This document shows, piece by piece, positions 58,701 to 61,814 of a DNA stretch of 64,000 nucleotides (position 1 is the first letter of the stretch; every line of letters starts with the position of its first letter). A program made the translations under genes and the position numbers. Under the pieces are notes generated by a model. That model searched no databases. It had not been told where the DNA came from and worked only from the letters and a program-made list of their open reading frames with translations. The DNA is from Kingdonia uniflora (lineage: Eukaryota; Streptophyta; Magnoliopsida; Ranunculales; Circaeasteraceae), in NCBI GenBank assembly GCA_014058105.1, contig JACGCM010000325.1, forward strand, positions 868,001 to 932,000, given 5' to 3'.

Positions 58701-59037
58701 ATATCACACTTAAGCAAATATATCCTTTTCTCCATATAGATTTTTCAAATTTGAATAACTATAATGAACTCGTCATCCAATATTTCGGATAGTGCCACTT
58801 GAAATATCAAGATATATATATTATCAATTGCTTCTTTTATTTTCCAGCCAAATAATTGGATGACCAAACAATTCTTCATTTAAAAGTTCGATATATCTAA
58901 AATATCGAGAAAAATATAAACCATGGTTATTAGTAGCTCGTAATTTAAGAACTTATAGGAAATTTTACACGAACCAGCCAAAAGAGCAAAGATTGAAAAT
59001 GCAATGCCAGCTTCAAGTGTTGGAAATATCCCAGCAT
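4409..59037 (-). CDS. HST: HASTY / exportin-5 orthologue, 12 visible exons over 54.6 kb (N-terminus outside window)
   Basis: Plant orthologue of exportin-5, a nuclear karyopherin-beta built of HEAT repeats that binds Ran-GTP and acts in microRNA biogenesis and movement. Joining 59037-58975, 58534-58271, 52249-52136, 51732-51606, 51518-51349, 51233-51132, 33000-32897, 32773-32473, 32061-31817, 21328-20825, 5109-4815 and 4592-4409 gives 2473 bases. They keep one reading frame throughout, and all 11 introns are GT-AG. Diagnostic blocks include GPLELWSDEF, FPDAMGGVINKLFELLTSLP, EGCLLRGEHNLLGEAFLV, LGLSTTIGDSFFKCL and QKSTNVITNVT. The known plant protein is about 1200 residues; roughly the first 380 and the last ~20 are missing here. 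No stop or frameshift was found in any exon, in contrast to every transposon ORF in the introns. Confidence 0.94.
4815..5109 (-). CDS. HST: HST exon (visible exon 11)
   Basis: The exon is 295 bases, acceptor atttgcag and donor gtttgt. It completes Gly and reads FLLKRKGAALSALQIS, TKAFTWTDAEAVTKVSSFCG, then the conserved GLCREIFVYLADRDPAPRQ, phase 0 at the end. Confidence 0.94.
5591..9843 (-). pseudogene. LINE ORF2 (endonuclease, reverse transcriptase, RNase H)
   Basis: Domains in order on the minus strand: endonuclease start ILTWNVRGLNRSQMQ (9840), more endonuclease at 9361-9140, pre-RT region 8747-8403, RT from 8378 (TFADFRPISLCNVIYK; GRLIQDNILLAHE) to 7513. The catalytic box is LFADDVLLCLKA near 7800, so the FADD motif is intact. 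RT thumb region 7415-7098, zf-RVT 6854-6570 (CDACEENRDHLFFRC), RNase H-like domain 5989-5591. At least four frameshifts or stops separate the pieces, and a solo LTR splits zf-RVT from RNase H. No active protein is possible. Confidence 0.88.
6093..6438 (+). mobile_element. Solo LTR, TGATA family, TSD GTAGC
   Basis: The 346-bp insertion starts TGATATGATAAG and ends TTTCTATCA. It is flanked by a perfect 5-bp duplication GTAGC (6088-6092 and 6439-6443). It interrupts the LINE ORF2 between zf-RVT and RNase H. A TATA-like tatatag (near 6260) and a GC-rich palindromic block with gtcgt and acgac repeats near the start match the LTRs at 25906, 27300 and 12136 in layout. The single LTR with TSD means the internal region was lost by LTR-LTR recombination. 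Confidence 0.85.
10058..11471 (-). pseudogene. LINE ORF1 (DUF4283 plus zinc knuckle)
   Basis: This is the RNA-binding ORF1 protein of a plant LINE. A long open stretch (11014-10319, 231 residues) holds a DUF4283 domain (EGGPWHIAGSYFVVQKW; PIWVKFFDLPRHCW) followed by a CCHC_4-type knuckle (CVECNAFSHYTNNC). N-terminal low-complexity sequence is read at 11471-11238 in another frame, and a short tail at 10267-10058. Frame changes near 11010 and 10300 break the ORF. ORF1 proteins of this type coat LINE RNA. Confidence 0.85.
11715..12130. repeat. Two-copy tandem repeat, period about 222 bp
   Basis: The segment beginning ccctttttcgatgtgattta near 11715 recurs near 11937 with a few changes, and both copies end in ggtatttggtt(c/t)aaagta. 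Both copies are pyrimidine-rich and non-coding. The repeat lies between the 5' end of the LINE and the gypsy-like 3' LTR. Confidence 0.8.
12136..12475 (-). repeat. 3' LTR of the gag-only element
   Basis: Read on the minus strand it begins TGATAGGTCGTGGGTCGTCA and ends GTGATTAACA. It carries a TATA box (tatatatagatc region, near 12290) and a palindromic gtcgtgac block. The second copy at 18591-18910 matches with small differences. Confidence 0.82.
12590..13972 (-). pseudogene. Broken retrotransposon gag (capsid region and zinc knuckle)
   Basis: Minus-strand fragments of Ty3/gypsy-type gag. The retrotrans_gag domain is at 13303-12998 (VPNFDGKLDADGFIDWLNRV; NWWENIQQ). The stretch to the knuckle is at 12893-12660 and ends CYNCGKT. 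The CCHC knuckle would continue HMRGEC, but a TGA interrupts it. Upstream (13972-13371) is low-complexity Gly/Asn-rich sequence in shifting frames. After the knuckle only about 180 bp remain before the PPT, so pol was absent from this element rather than merely decayed. Confidence 0.78.
14254..15065 (-). repeat. 3' LTR of LARD-like copy A
   Basis: This 812-bp LTR reads TGTGACGACCTACC...GGGCCGTGACA on the minus strand. It is GC-rich with many CpGs, a palindromic GCGCGAGCGCG block, a ggcgcgcc palindrome, and a TATA motif (atataaat, near 14628). By eye it differs from its partner at about twenty positions plus a deletion of roughly 12 bp. Confidence 0.9.
15066..16655 (-). other. Non-coding interior of LARD-like copy A, including PBS and PPT
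   Basis: No frame longer than about 110 codons occurs, and none resembles a retroelement protein. The first ~1.2 kb after the PBS is closely matched by 61815-63000 in copy D, and the sequence then diverges. A hairpin-like ctcgacgaggacgtcgag lies near the 3' end (15090-15110). Confidence 0.82.
16656..17457 (-). repeat. 5' LTR of LARD-like copy A
   Basis: This 802-bp partner LTR lacks about 12 bp (near 17005) that all other copies in the window keep. It is followed on the minus strand by GA and then the tRNA-primer site. Confidence 0.9.
18005..18492. mobile_element. hAT-like MITE with 8-bp TSD and internal tRNA-like segment
   Basis: The 488-bp element has terminal inverted repeats TAGGGGCGGATTTAGG at the left and the complement of CAGGGGCGGAGCCAGG at the right. 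Flanks are CTTGTGTG (17997-18004) and CTTGTATG (18493-18500), an 8-bp duplication with one change, as expected for hAT. It has no ORF. Inside are a tRNA-like block (18119-18206) and a 22-base C run (18433-18454) followed by CA repeats. It is inserted in the 5' interior of the gag-only element. Confidence 0.7.
18119..18206 (+). ncRNA. Degenerate tRNA-like sequence with pol III A and B boxes
   Basis: An A-box-like tagctcaactgg (18135) and a B-box-like ggttcaattct (18179) are spaced as in a tRNA. The ends gacatcaag and cttgatgtc can pair over 9 bp. The arms are imperfect, so it is probably not a functional tRNA. It may be a tRNA-derived relic carried in the MITE. Confidence 0.45.
18911..20824. 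other. Unassigned part of HST intron 10
   Basis: No ORF here resembles a known domain; the longest are under 95 codons. AT-rich sequence between 20280 and 20700 includes LTR-like stretches, but I found no ends or duplications. This is probably decayed transposon sequence plus original intron. Confidence 0.35.
20825..21328 (-). CDS. HST: HST exon (visible exon 10, largest)
   Basis: The exon is 504 bases, acceptor aatgatgtag and donor gtatgt, continuing the split Gly codon (G|YTVLGLSTTIGDSFFKCL). It carries SMEFRHIKQLVHLV, the LLYEGRAKVPDIL block, VMEEKLLRNFTREI and the ASPGLNNGLPSLEQLGH segment, ending in phase 2. It is flanked by a 10.5-kb and a 15.7-kb intron. Confidence 0.95.
21329..22259. 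other. Unassigned part of HST intron 9
   Basis: AT-rich, with no domain recognised. A 61-codon ORF at 21815-22000 has no similarity that I recognise. The LINE 5' end begins near 22260. Confidence 0.35.
22272..24078 (+). pseudogene. LINE ORF1 remnant (DUF4283-like)
   Basis: Starts MDSNTLQLLQFIFSNG and runs in pieces: an acidic N-terminal region, then the DUF4283-like block (LAWSKGPWSIEGSLIRLYPW) at about 22890-22970. A degenerate cysteine cluster (FLKYCDHYQLQDC, 23222) stands where the zinc knuckle belongs. A variable Glu/Gln-rich tail reaches 24078. Frame changes occur near 22605, 22765, 23135, 23585 and 23750. Confidence 0.75.
25906..26254 (-). mobile_element. Solo LTR, TGATA family, TSD CAGTG
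   Basis: The 349-bp insertion reads TGATAGGTCGTCCTCACG...TTTCTATCA on the minus strand. CAGTG is duplicated at 25901-25905 and 26255-26259. It splits the LINE RT in the SWCKAV segment; coding similarity resumes at once on the far side (ISILTNGGPCGYF). The first ~50 bases closely match the solo LTR at 6093. Confidence 0.88.
27300..27655 (+). repeat. 5' LTR of the short LTR element
   Basis: This 356-bp LTR has TG...CA ends and a TATA-like cctataaaagat (near 27463). A later segment aaagtttggggtaaatctaa is repeated in the 3' LTR and in the solo LTR at 25906. Confidence 0.88.
29210..29352 (+). repeat. Two-copy tandem repeat inside the short LTR element
   Basis: The segment from gttacaacgt(t/c)caaaaggtata to gagttgttaagcgt occurs at about 29197-29267 and again at 29277-29347, nearly identical. 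It is non-coding and close to the 3' LTR. Confidence 0.75.
29427..29774 (+). repeat. 3' LTR of the short LTR element
   Basis: This 348-bp partner differs from the 5' LTR by scattered changes and a small deletion near 29475, where the ggttgcgtgcg portion is shortened. Confidence 0.88.
30190..30640 (-). mobile_element. LINE tail: RNase H remnant and polyA, minus strand
   Basis: On the minus strand, VVESDSQVLTNWFHRKER (near 30590) then, after a frameshift, EGSNLADFFVNMG and further residues match the end of a LINE RNase H-like domain. The T-run at 30190-30210 marks its A-rich 3' end. It is 5'-truncated and broken. Confidence 0.7.
30680..31600. other. Unassigned part of HST intron 9 with GTT microsatellite
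   Basis: No protein domain is seen. A GTT/TTG microsatellite spans about 31146-31197. Weak pyrimidine-rich sequence near 30710-30800 is not assignable. Confidence 0.4.
31609..31818. repeat. Tandem duplication (period about 107 bp) reaching the exon 9 splice donor
   Basis: The block ttgttattaatttta...ctggataaacgca occurs at 31611 and again at 31718, with few differences. The copy next to exon 9 ends with the real 5' splice site (minus strand GG|GTAAGT). The far copy has gggtaacttt at the same place, a decayed donor-like site. Confidence 0.8.
31817..32061 (-). CDS. HST: HST exon (visible exon 9)
   Basis: The exon is 245 bases, acceptor tctgcag and donor gtaagt. It reads LLRAIHALWSEPVRQVLP, then AAMSMSKAEQASLLGEGN, a variable linker, and NDVRNWLKGVRDS plus two bases of Gly. 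The donor sits at the edge of a tandem duplication (31609-31818). Confidence 0.93.
32473..32773 (-). CDS. HST: HST exon (visible exon 8)
   Basis: The exon is 301 bases, acceptor atttgtag and donor gtgagt. It starts with FQQQQEVLAWLLEPLNKEW, passes the FMWSIFHNVMFFEKALKRSG block and a variable Ser/Asp-rich loop, and ends SHMSWILPPLLR in phase 0. Confidence 0.94.
32897..33000 (-). CDS. HST: HST exon (visible exon 7)
   Basis: The exon is 104 bases, entering in phase 0 and leaving in phase 2, acceptor ttttctag and donor gtaaat. It reads GIADTMVYLQREGCLLRGEH, then NLLGEAFLVMASAA plus the first two bases of a Gly codon. Confidence 0.93.
33001..33780. other. Unassigned start of HST intron 6
   Basis: AT-rich sequence with no recognisable domain; probably original intron plus decayed repeats. 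Confidence 0.35.
33830..34345 (+). mobile_element. LINE tail: RNase H remnant
   Basis: An RVT_3-type RNase H segment is readable with few breaks: NAIIEALAKAQVRGYTKVWI (33880), DQLPWKLQSIWR, REINFGADPAAKSGSTLPVG. It is followed by a 3' region ending in agcaagaaaataaag. The end sequence resembles that of the LINE tail at 53314-53718, so they are related. Confidence 0.75.
34400..35200 (+). mobile_element. LINE tail: zf-RVT to post-RNase H remnant
   Basis: Fragments include HLFFECASVYMWEELLKLLG (near 34456), a 93-codon ORF at 34608-34889, and terminal sequence. A 40-bp tandem duplication (about 35076-35155, with gtgtatctctgggctttacc) lies in the 3' part. All frames are broken. Confidence 0.6.
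35201..35824. other. Unassigned sequence left of the gag-protease element
   Basis: Small ORFs only. The stretch 35740-35824 and the matching right side from 40053 are the two halves of the pre-insertion site of the 35830-40047 element. Confidence 0.35.
35830..36209 (+). repeat. 5' LTR of the gag-protease element
   Basis: This 380-bp LTR starts TGATGTAGAACAT, ends TACGTTA, and has a TATA-like cctatataaggc (near 36100). It holds about two copies of a ~100-bp unit beginning ctttttatcttcttag. Confidence 0.83.
36936..37746 (-). mobile_element. Solo LTR of the LARD-like family, copy B, TSD CATGC
   Basis: The 811-bp LTR matches 14254-15065 along its whole length in the same orientation. Its left end is slightly altered (TGACACGG for TGTCACGG). 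CATGC is duplicated at 36931-36935 and 37747-37751. It interrupts gag exactly between FDGL and MHIEDF. Confidence 0.92.
38043..38461 (+). mobile_element. Solo LTR of a different family, TSD CTATT
   Basis: The 419-bp insertion starts TGTGATGCCCAGGC and ends GTCCGTGTCA. CTATT is duplicated at 38038-38042 and 38462-38466. It has a TATA-like cctatatatgtagagg (near 38200). It splits gag after HSVQDY. I see no second copy in the window. Confidence 0.85.
39556..40047 (+). repeat. 3' LTR of the gag-protease element
   Basis: This 492-bp partner is longer because the ctttttatcttcttag unit is present three times rather than twice. It starts TAATGTAGAACAT, one change from the 5' LTR, and ends TACGTTA. 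Confidence 0.83.
40300..40870 (-). pseudogene. Possible gag fragment, minus strand
   Basis: Minus-strand frames contain segments like the C-terminal gag of the 12136-18910 element: GLSEGIQADI, then LFEIVDLGRKAE, then a knuckle-like end with GHMRRDC. Similarity is patchy and frames are broken. An alternative is unrelated sequence. Confidence 0.4.
41203..41421. repeat. Two-copy tandem repeat near the left MULE end
   Basis: A ~110-bp pyrimidine-rich unit (ctctctcctttcgtttcatt...aaggaaaagttcaaaatc) occurs twice, at about 41203-41309 and 41312-41420, nearly identical. It lies just inside the left TIR, upstream of the transposase, where a promoter would be expected. Confidence 0.82.
41647..43920 (+). 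pseudogene. FAR1/FHY3-type MULE transposase, inactivated
   Basis: Domain order fits FAR1-family transposases. An N-terminal FAR1 DNA-binding zinc region spans 41795-42280 (FDSVEEAKNYYEEYG; GCKATLRI; HNHKLV). The MULE catalytic domain lies at 42453-43050 (VVTFDTTYRTNKYDMPFAPF; ITDQDLAMKGAI; CLWHIKKKFGEK). A SWIM zinc finger is at 43345-43430 (CECKHFEFVGVICRHIL), and a degenerate knuckle near 43880. Breaks: in-frame TGA at 41900 and 42281, a frameshift at the A-run near 42380, TAA at 43128 and 43339, and further stops after 43470. The TIRs and TSD show it is transposon-borne, not the host FAR1/FHY3 gene. Confidence 0.9.
44297..44376. repeat. Short tandem duplication at the boundary of a foreign block
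   Basis: The segment ggtcaagtttgatataacat followed by gggtatgctttttg occurs at about 44297 and 44340, and a third partial copy (ggtataacatgg) follows. It marks the left edge of the compositionally different block. Confidence 0.7.
44380..44990. other. GC-richer block inside the MULE resembling plant mitochondrial DNA
   Basis: This stretch lacks the AT-rich character of the rest of the MULE and has no similarity to its transposase. Its style (caccccctaacg, cattatggaccggcactagg, gcgacggcctaggatagaaa) recalls plant mitochondrial intergenic sequence. That is an impression from composition and phrasing, not an alignment. It could be a captured organellar or nuclear fragment. Confidence 0.4.
45596..46670. 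other. Unassigned sequence with three GCCCAAAGGTG motifs
   Basis: No ORF is supported. The motif gcccaaaggtg occurs near 46003, 46192 and 46299 in slightly different settings. This stretch continues on the far side of the solo LTR (from 47486). Confidence 0.4.
46671..47480 (+). mobile_element. Solo LTR of the LARD-like family, copy C
   Basis: The 810-bp LTR is in plus orientation (TGTGACGACCTACC...GGGCCGTGACA). It is flanked by GTTAT (46666-46670) and GTAAT (47481-47485), a 5-bp duplication with one mismatch. It has the family TATA motif (atataaat, near 47107) and the GCGCGCGTCGCGAG palindromic block. No interior or PBS follows, so it is a solo LTR. Confidence 0.9.
47486..48240. other. Unassigned sequence right of solo LTR C
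   Basis: AT-rich, no recognisable domain; possibly the continuation of the element seen at 45596-46670. Confidence 0.35.
48248..48715 (+). mobile_element. LINE tail: RNase H remnant with (ATA)n end
   Basis: One 128-codon frame (48248-48634) contains AKQHGLPNLWIATNSTTMVS and FQIIHFFREANSGADFL, an RVT_3-type RNase H-like end of a LINE ORF2. A TTG-to-ATAATAATA 3' tail lies at 48690-48713. It is 5'-truncated. Confidence 0.78.
48720..49335 (+). other. Possible LTR-like sequence with TATA box (boundaries unclear)
   Basis: Between two LINE pieces there is non-coding sequence with a palindrome (tagggttccctaaaccta, 49074) followed by tctatataaaggg (near 49094), like an LTR promoter. I could not find TG...CA ends with a target duplication. 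Confidence 0.3.
49336..50870 (+). mobile_element. LINE fragment: RT, thumb and zf-RVT start
   Basis: The RT palm begins GLNIDISQAFDTLSWEFL (49360). The catalytic box is FANDIFIF (near 49678) rather than FADD. The thumb GGLGIRSLQEINMSMLMKLG is at 50155-50220, and the post-RT region FWHVGNSKRISFWQGNSM at 50360-50420. ORFs are broken at several points and both ends are missing. It is the same family as the LINE at 22260-30190. Confidence 0.82.
51132..51233 (-). CDS. HST: HST exon (visible exon 6)
   Basis: Thirty-four codons, phase 0-0, acceptor ttgaacag and donor gtaatc. It reads DPLTNRARYARLQICSSFVH...SLFPHMK. The next exon (GIADTMVYL) lies 18.1 kb away across the largest intron in the window. 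Confidence 0.92.
51349..51518 (-). CDS. HST: HST exon (visible exon 5)
   Basis: The exon is 170 bases, acceptor tttttgcag and donor gtcata, ending in phase 0. It reads GLLQQLLTLKWTEPPL, then LGPFLRYFPDAMGG and VINKLFELLTSLPFAFK, among the best conserved parts of plant HASTY. The upstream intron is only 87 bp. Confidence 0.93.
51606..51732 (-). CDS. HST: HST exon (visible exon 4)
   Basis: The exon is 127 bases, entering in phase 0 and leaving in phase 1, acceptor aatttgcag and donor gttgtt. It reads DLAIIESMQMALENVSTAIF...LCRIFEG, with the final Gly codon completed by the next exon. Confidence 0.9.
52136..52249 (-). CDS. HST: HST exon (visible exon 3)
   Basis: Thirty-eight codons, phase 0-0, acceptor cttattgcag and donor gtcgag. 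It reads LELIRFVASQKP...RIQTIIKSLLLSPMPVQ, a HEAT-repeat segment of HASTY. It is separated from the previous exon by a 6.0-kb transposon-filled intron. Confidence 0.9.
52550..53060 (-). mobile_element. LINE fragment: RNase H remnant, minus strand
   Basis: On the minus strand, after a zf-RVT-like end (SGELWVIRNKDMYY near 52930), the start of an RNase H-like domain reads SDGSSFGIFGKCGGAGLLRN, then FIWGLGHLELW. Several frameshifts are present. Confidence 0.65.
53314..53718 (+). mobile_element. 5'-truncated LINE tail with possible 9-bp TSD
   Basis: This is the terminal part of a LINE (GRPSFLHEIE-like sequence in broken frame, then 3' UTR) ending tgcttacctagc and nine A's. TTTGAATTT occurs at 53305-53313 and 53719-53727, a plausible target duplication. 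Its 3' end resembles that at 34200-34345. Confidence 0.65.
53728..54150 (-). repeat. 3' LTR region of an antisense copia element
   Basis: On the minus strand a PPT (tttgcgggggat) is followed directly by TGTTATACATCC at 54150, the expected copia LTR start. The far end is unclear; a block rich in ttgcg/cgcaa motifs (53840-54010) may or may not belong to it. Confidence 0.55.
54151..55240 (-). pseudogene. Ty1/copia pol remnant (RT and RNase H), minus strand
   Basis: RT begins around YGFIQSFPIFF and the catalytic LLYVDDIILT (near 55090), then KDFEIKDVGPLHYFLGLVI (55000-54950). RNase H follows at 54553-54284 (QPVVSLSSTEAEYRPLALSC; ATYMASNP-like). Stops and frameshifts are frequent. It is in the same direction as HST, inside intron 2. 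Integrase and gag are absent. Confidence 0.85.
55241..56455. other. Unassigned sequence between copia and PMD remnants
   Basis: A 100-codon minus frame at 55866-55564 has no similarity that I recognise. It sits where upstream RT would be expected, so another insertion or deletion has replaced it. The rest is AT-rich and non-coding. Confidence 0.35.
56461..57760 (-). pseudogene. Plant mobile domain (PMD) fragment
   Basis: A 219-codon frame (57735-57076) contains LSARVGFFPLPMSTTLDWTL and the signature TPWGEATLMLEDVHALCCVP, typical of the plant mobile domain found in transposons and in MAIN/MAIL-like host genes. Further frames at 56899-56705 and 56733-56461 continue it after frameshifts. The domain start is missing and there is no initiation context. 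Its place in an intron beside other remnants suggests a transposon-derived fragment rather than a host gene. Confidence 0.65.
57780..58270 (-). other. Original-looking HST intron 2 sequence next to exon 2
   Basis: AT-rich, with no ORF or repeat recognised. It contains the 5' splice site (gtatgc) at 58270. Confidence 0.4.
58271..58534 (-). CDS. HST: HST exon (visible exon 2)
   Basis: Eighty-eight codons, phase 0-0, acceptor tttgttag and donor gtatgc. It starts ALMRELMSKSK, continues through a variable polar linker (QATGESSDQADKEKK), then the conserved CSAILDVAFQRMLKREK and GPLELWSDEF blocks, and ends YRSRL. The next exon supplies LELIRF, as in other plants. Confidence 0.93.
58975..59037 (-). 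CDS. HST: HST exon (visible exon 1)
   Basis: Twenty-one codons, phase 0 at both ends, between acceptor ttttcag and donor gttcgt. It reads MLGYFQHLKLALHFQSLLFW and one further Leu, the helix just before the LMRDL block of plant HASTY. The ATG is an internal methionine, not the start: the preceding conserved segment (ending YLQQ) should be in an exon further right, which I could not find up to 64000. Confidence 0.88.
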
Positions 59038-60120
59038 CTGAAAATATCAGTGAGGTCTTATAAGCATAGATCGGTTCGAGTCCAATTCCAATATAACAAC
59101 GAAAAGATAATCGTGCAATATTCAAAAAAACAGGCATACACGTCCAATGAGAACATCTCCCCAACGTGTGATTGCTATAATCACTTAAGGATCTTGAAGA
59201 AATTATATAGGAGGTATTGCTGCAATTCTGTGAGCCTATCAAGTCACCCACATCACTGTCTTTGAGAGGTTGTGGTCGTGGTAAAGGTCTGTCACGCAAC
59301 AACTCACCACGGGATTATTACTGCGGTCACAACAGAAATCACCAAGCGGGATTTGACTCCAGCCGCTTGTTGAGGGCTTTAGAAAATATCAAACCAGATT
59401 TGATGCGAGATGCAACATCTGCACCTGACACGAATCCCAATATTGGTCCCCACTGACAGATTATCTTGACGTTACTCTTCTATCTCCATCGAGTTGGAGG
59501 CATAGGATGTTCCACCAATATTATAGGTAAGGTTTTAGTAGCTTCCTACGAAAAAGAAACAGAGAAGTTTGCTTCATTCAGGTAGATCCCTCCCCCCGTG
59601 CGCGCCTTCGACTCCGTGAAGATTCCATTGAGTGCTGTTGAATACAGGTCTTCTCCTCCGAATCCATCGGAATCATGGCTTTCCACCAACATTTTCCTTA
59701 ATGTATTGTCGCCAAGTTGCCTTTGCAGTGTCATTATAGACCAAGGTAACAACGACACTTCAGTTTAAATAAAGAAAATATGCCCAACACTATTTTCAAG
59801 GTATTTTTCCATTTTCTGCCGTTTCCGACATCCATATCCATGTTGTTGTAGGCAGCGGTTCTAGTGGGAAACTGGTTTTAGAATAGATGGTGAAAATTGA
59901 GATTGGCAACAGTTCCGAATCCAAACCCATTTAATATTTCCTTCCTATCCCATTCAGCATCTCCTCAATAACAAGAAGAAAGAACAGAACTAAAACGACT
60001 TCTTCCACCCAAAATGGGAGAAGAATATGAGGACCCTATGTTATGTTCGGGAGTACCCATGGATGTCAGCCACTACGTCCAAGGTCTCCCATGGCAGTTC
60101 AATCATGAGACAATGCATAT
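59038..60120. other. Unassigned sequence upstream of the first visible HST exon
   Basis: Two stretches look protein-like but are not recognised. One is on the minus strand at 59453-59346 between splice-like sites (acceptor tctgtcag, donor gtgatt), reading WGPILGFVSGADVASRIKSG; its plus strand is also open for 79 codons. The other is on the minus strand at 59758-59546, reading MTLQRQLGDNTLRKMLVESH. Neither matches the HASTY segment expected here. Confidence 0.3.
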
Positions 60121-61003
60121 TTGAAATATTAAAGTCTATACATTCAACTGGAAATACATGAGGTTACAAAAGGAGACAGATATACTGCTTTGTTCGACTT
60201 ACAAAAAAAACAAGGCTCTCATCACTCACCTTGTTACAGAAGAAGGGGATAATTTGACACAGCATGAGGATATCAAAGTTTATATTGTGAATTTCTATGA
60301 GAAAAAATTTTCTAGGAATCATAATGTGGTTCCTAATCCCAGTCTGATGGAGCTCATTACTTGCCTTGTTACAGATGATGATAACTTGCCATTGTGCAGG
60401 ATTGCTTGCAGTGAGGAAATAAAGGAGGCAGTTTTCAGTATGTTGGTCCCCTAGACTGGATGGGTTTCAAGGTATATTCTATCAAATGTTGGGAATAGTG
60501 TTTGCTCTGCTATACAATCTTTCTTTGCGGAACCTAAAGGGTTTAATGCAAATATCATTGTTCTTGCTCCTAAGAAATATAATGTTGTCAAATTGAACCA
60601 CTTTAGACCTATATGTTGAAGCAATTTTGCTTTAAAATCATTACTAGAATCACGGCTAAGAGAATCATTCCGCAAGAGCAAGCAACCTTTATACCAGAAA
60701 GAAACATTTGAGCAAATGTTGAGTTAGCCAGTGAGTTTTTTCATGAATTGGATAACATTTCATGAATTGGATAACAAGATACAGGGTCACAATGGAGCTA
60801 AGGTAGATATTTCACAAGCCTATGACACTCTTGATTGGGATTTCTTAATCAAAGTTTTACAGAATATTGGCTTCAACAACACTTGGTGCACATGGATTAA
60901 AACCATTCTTAGCAGTGCTCATATTTTTATTTTGGTGAATGGTGGTCCCACTGGGCTCTTTAAAGCTACTAGAGGCTTAAGCAGGTAAATCCCCTATCAC
61001 CAC
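60121..61003 (+). mobile_element. LINE fragment: pre-RT and RT, cut by LTR element D
   Basis: Pre-RT and RT sequence in broken frames: LITHLVTEEGDNLTQHEDIK (60210), ISQAYDTLDWDFLIKVLQNI (60805) and ILVNGGPTGLFKATRGLSR (60930). It ends abruptly at 61003, where the LARD-like 5' LTR starts; the rest of the RT must lie beyond 64000 if the LINE was intact before the insertion. Confidence 0.82.
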
Positions 61004-61814
61004 TGTGACGACCTACCGAACGCCGGCCAAATGCACCCGAGCGTTTTGAGTTTTGTCTGAATGTATTTGTTCTCTATATCCTAATATAGCAGCACGCCAA
61101 GTTTCGTCGCAATCGGATTCAGTTAAGGGGGAGAAAAGGTCCAGTACGCTTCGTCTCATGTTTTAACGTTTCCTTTTGGAAGTTGACTATCTACTTAGTA
61201 GCTATATTAAGGAGGAACCTTGGTCCGATCCTCCCCATGACTAAAAGAGCTTTAATGCTTGGTCATCAAGGACCCCGGCTCATGGACTATCTACAATGGA
61301 TAGTTATGAGTTCTCCTAGGCCTAGGGAAGGCCAGGGGACATTGCCTCGCAATGCGGGCCGGTTTTCAATAAAGGGCTTCATATGGCGCCGCTATGCCCC
61401 GCGGGCTATCCGAGACGCACCGCCCCTTACAGATGGACAATATAAATAGTCCAGACTCGTCACCCCTTGAGATATGGGTCCCTTATGTGGAAACCGGCAT
61501 ATTGAGCTACCCTGATCCGCTACAGGACAGGTGTGCTTTCCGTACCTCGCGCGCGTCGCGAGAGATTACGCTGTAGGGATTATTGAGGGAATCTTCAGCG
61601 TTGTTGCCTATACTGAATACATATTCGATGACCCCTCACGAGTATCCAGGATTATCCGGATGTCGCTCTAGCATCCGTGGGTTGTATGCCACTGGCGCGC
61701 CGCGCCCGTGAAGATGGCTGGTACACGCCGACCGCGCGTCCGTGTACGCCGCACGGTCCCTTATTCCGCTGCATTCCGGGAACTGTAGAGGCGGTCCCGG
61801 GCTGGGCCGTGACA
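61004..61814 (+). repeat. 5' LTR of LARD-like copy D
   Basis: This 811-bp LTR has TG...CA ends. The TATA motif atataaatag is near 61440, in the position seen in the other copies. Confidence 0.92.

Noticed and set aside
58880..59302. 140-codon minus-strand ORF as a membrane protein
   Set aside because: Part of it is the out-of-frame reading of the 63-bp HST exon at 58975-59037; the rest has no similarity that I recognise.
59217..59456. Plus-strand 79-codon Arg/Gly-rich ORF as a gene
   Set aside because: It begins at a non-ATG codon, and no domain is recognised. The minus strand has an equally plausible splice-bounded reading.
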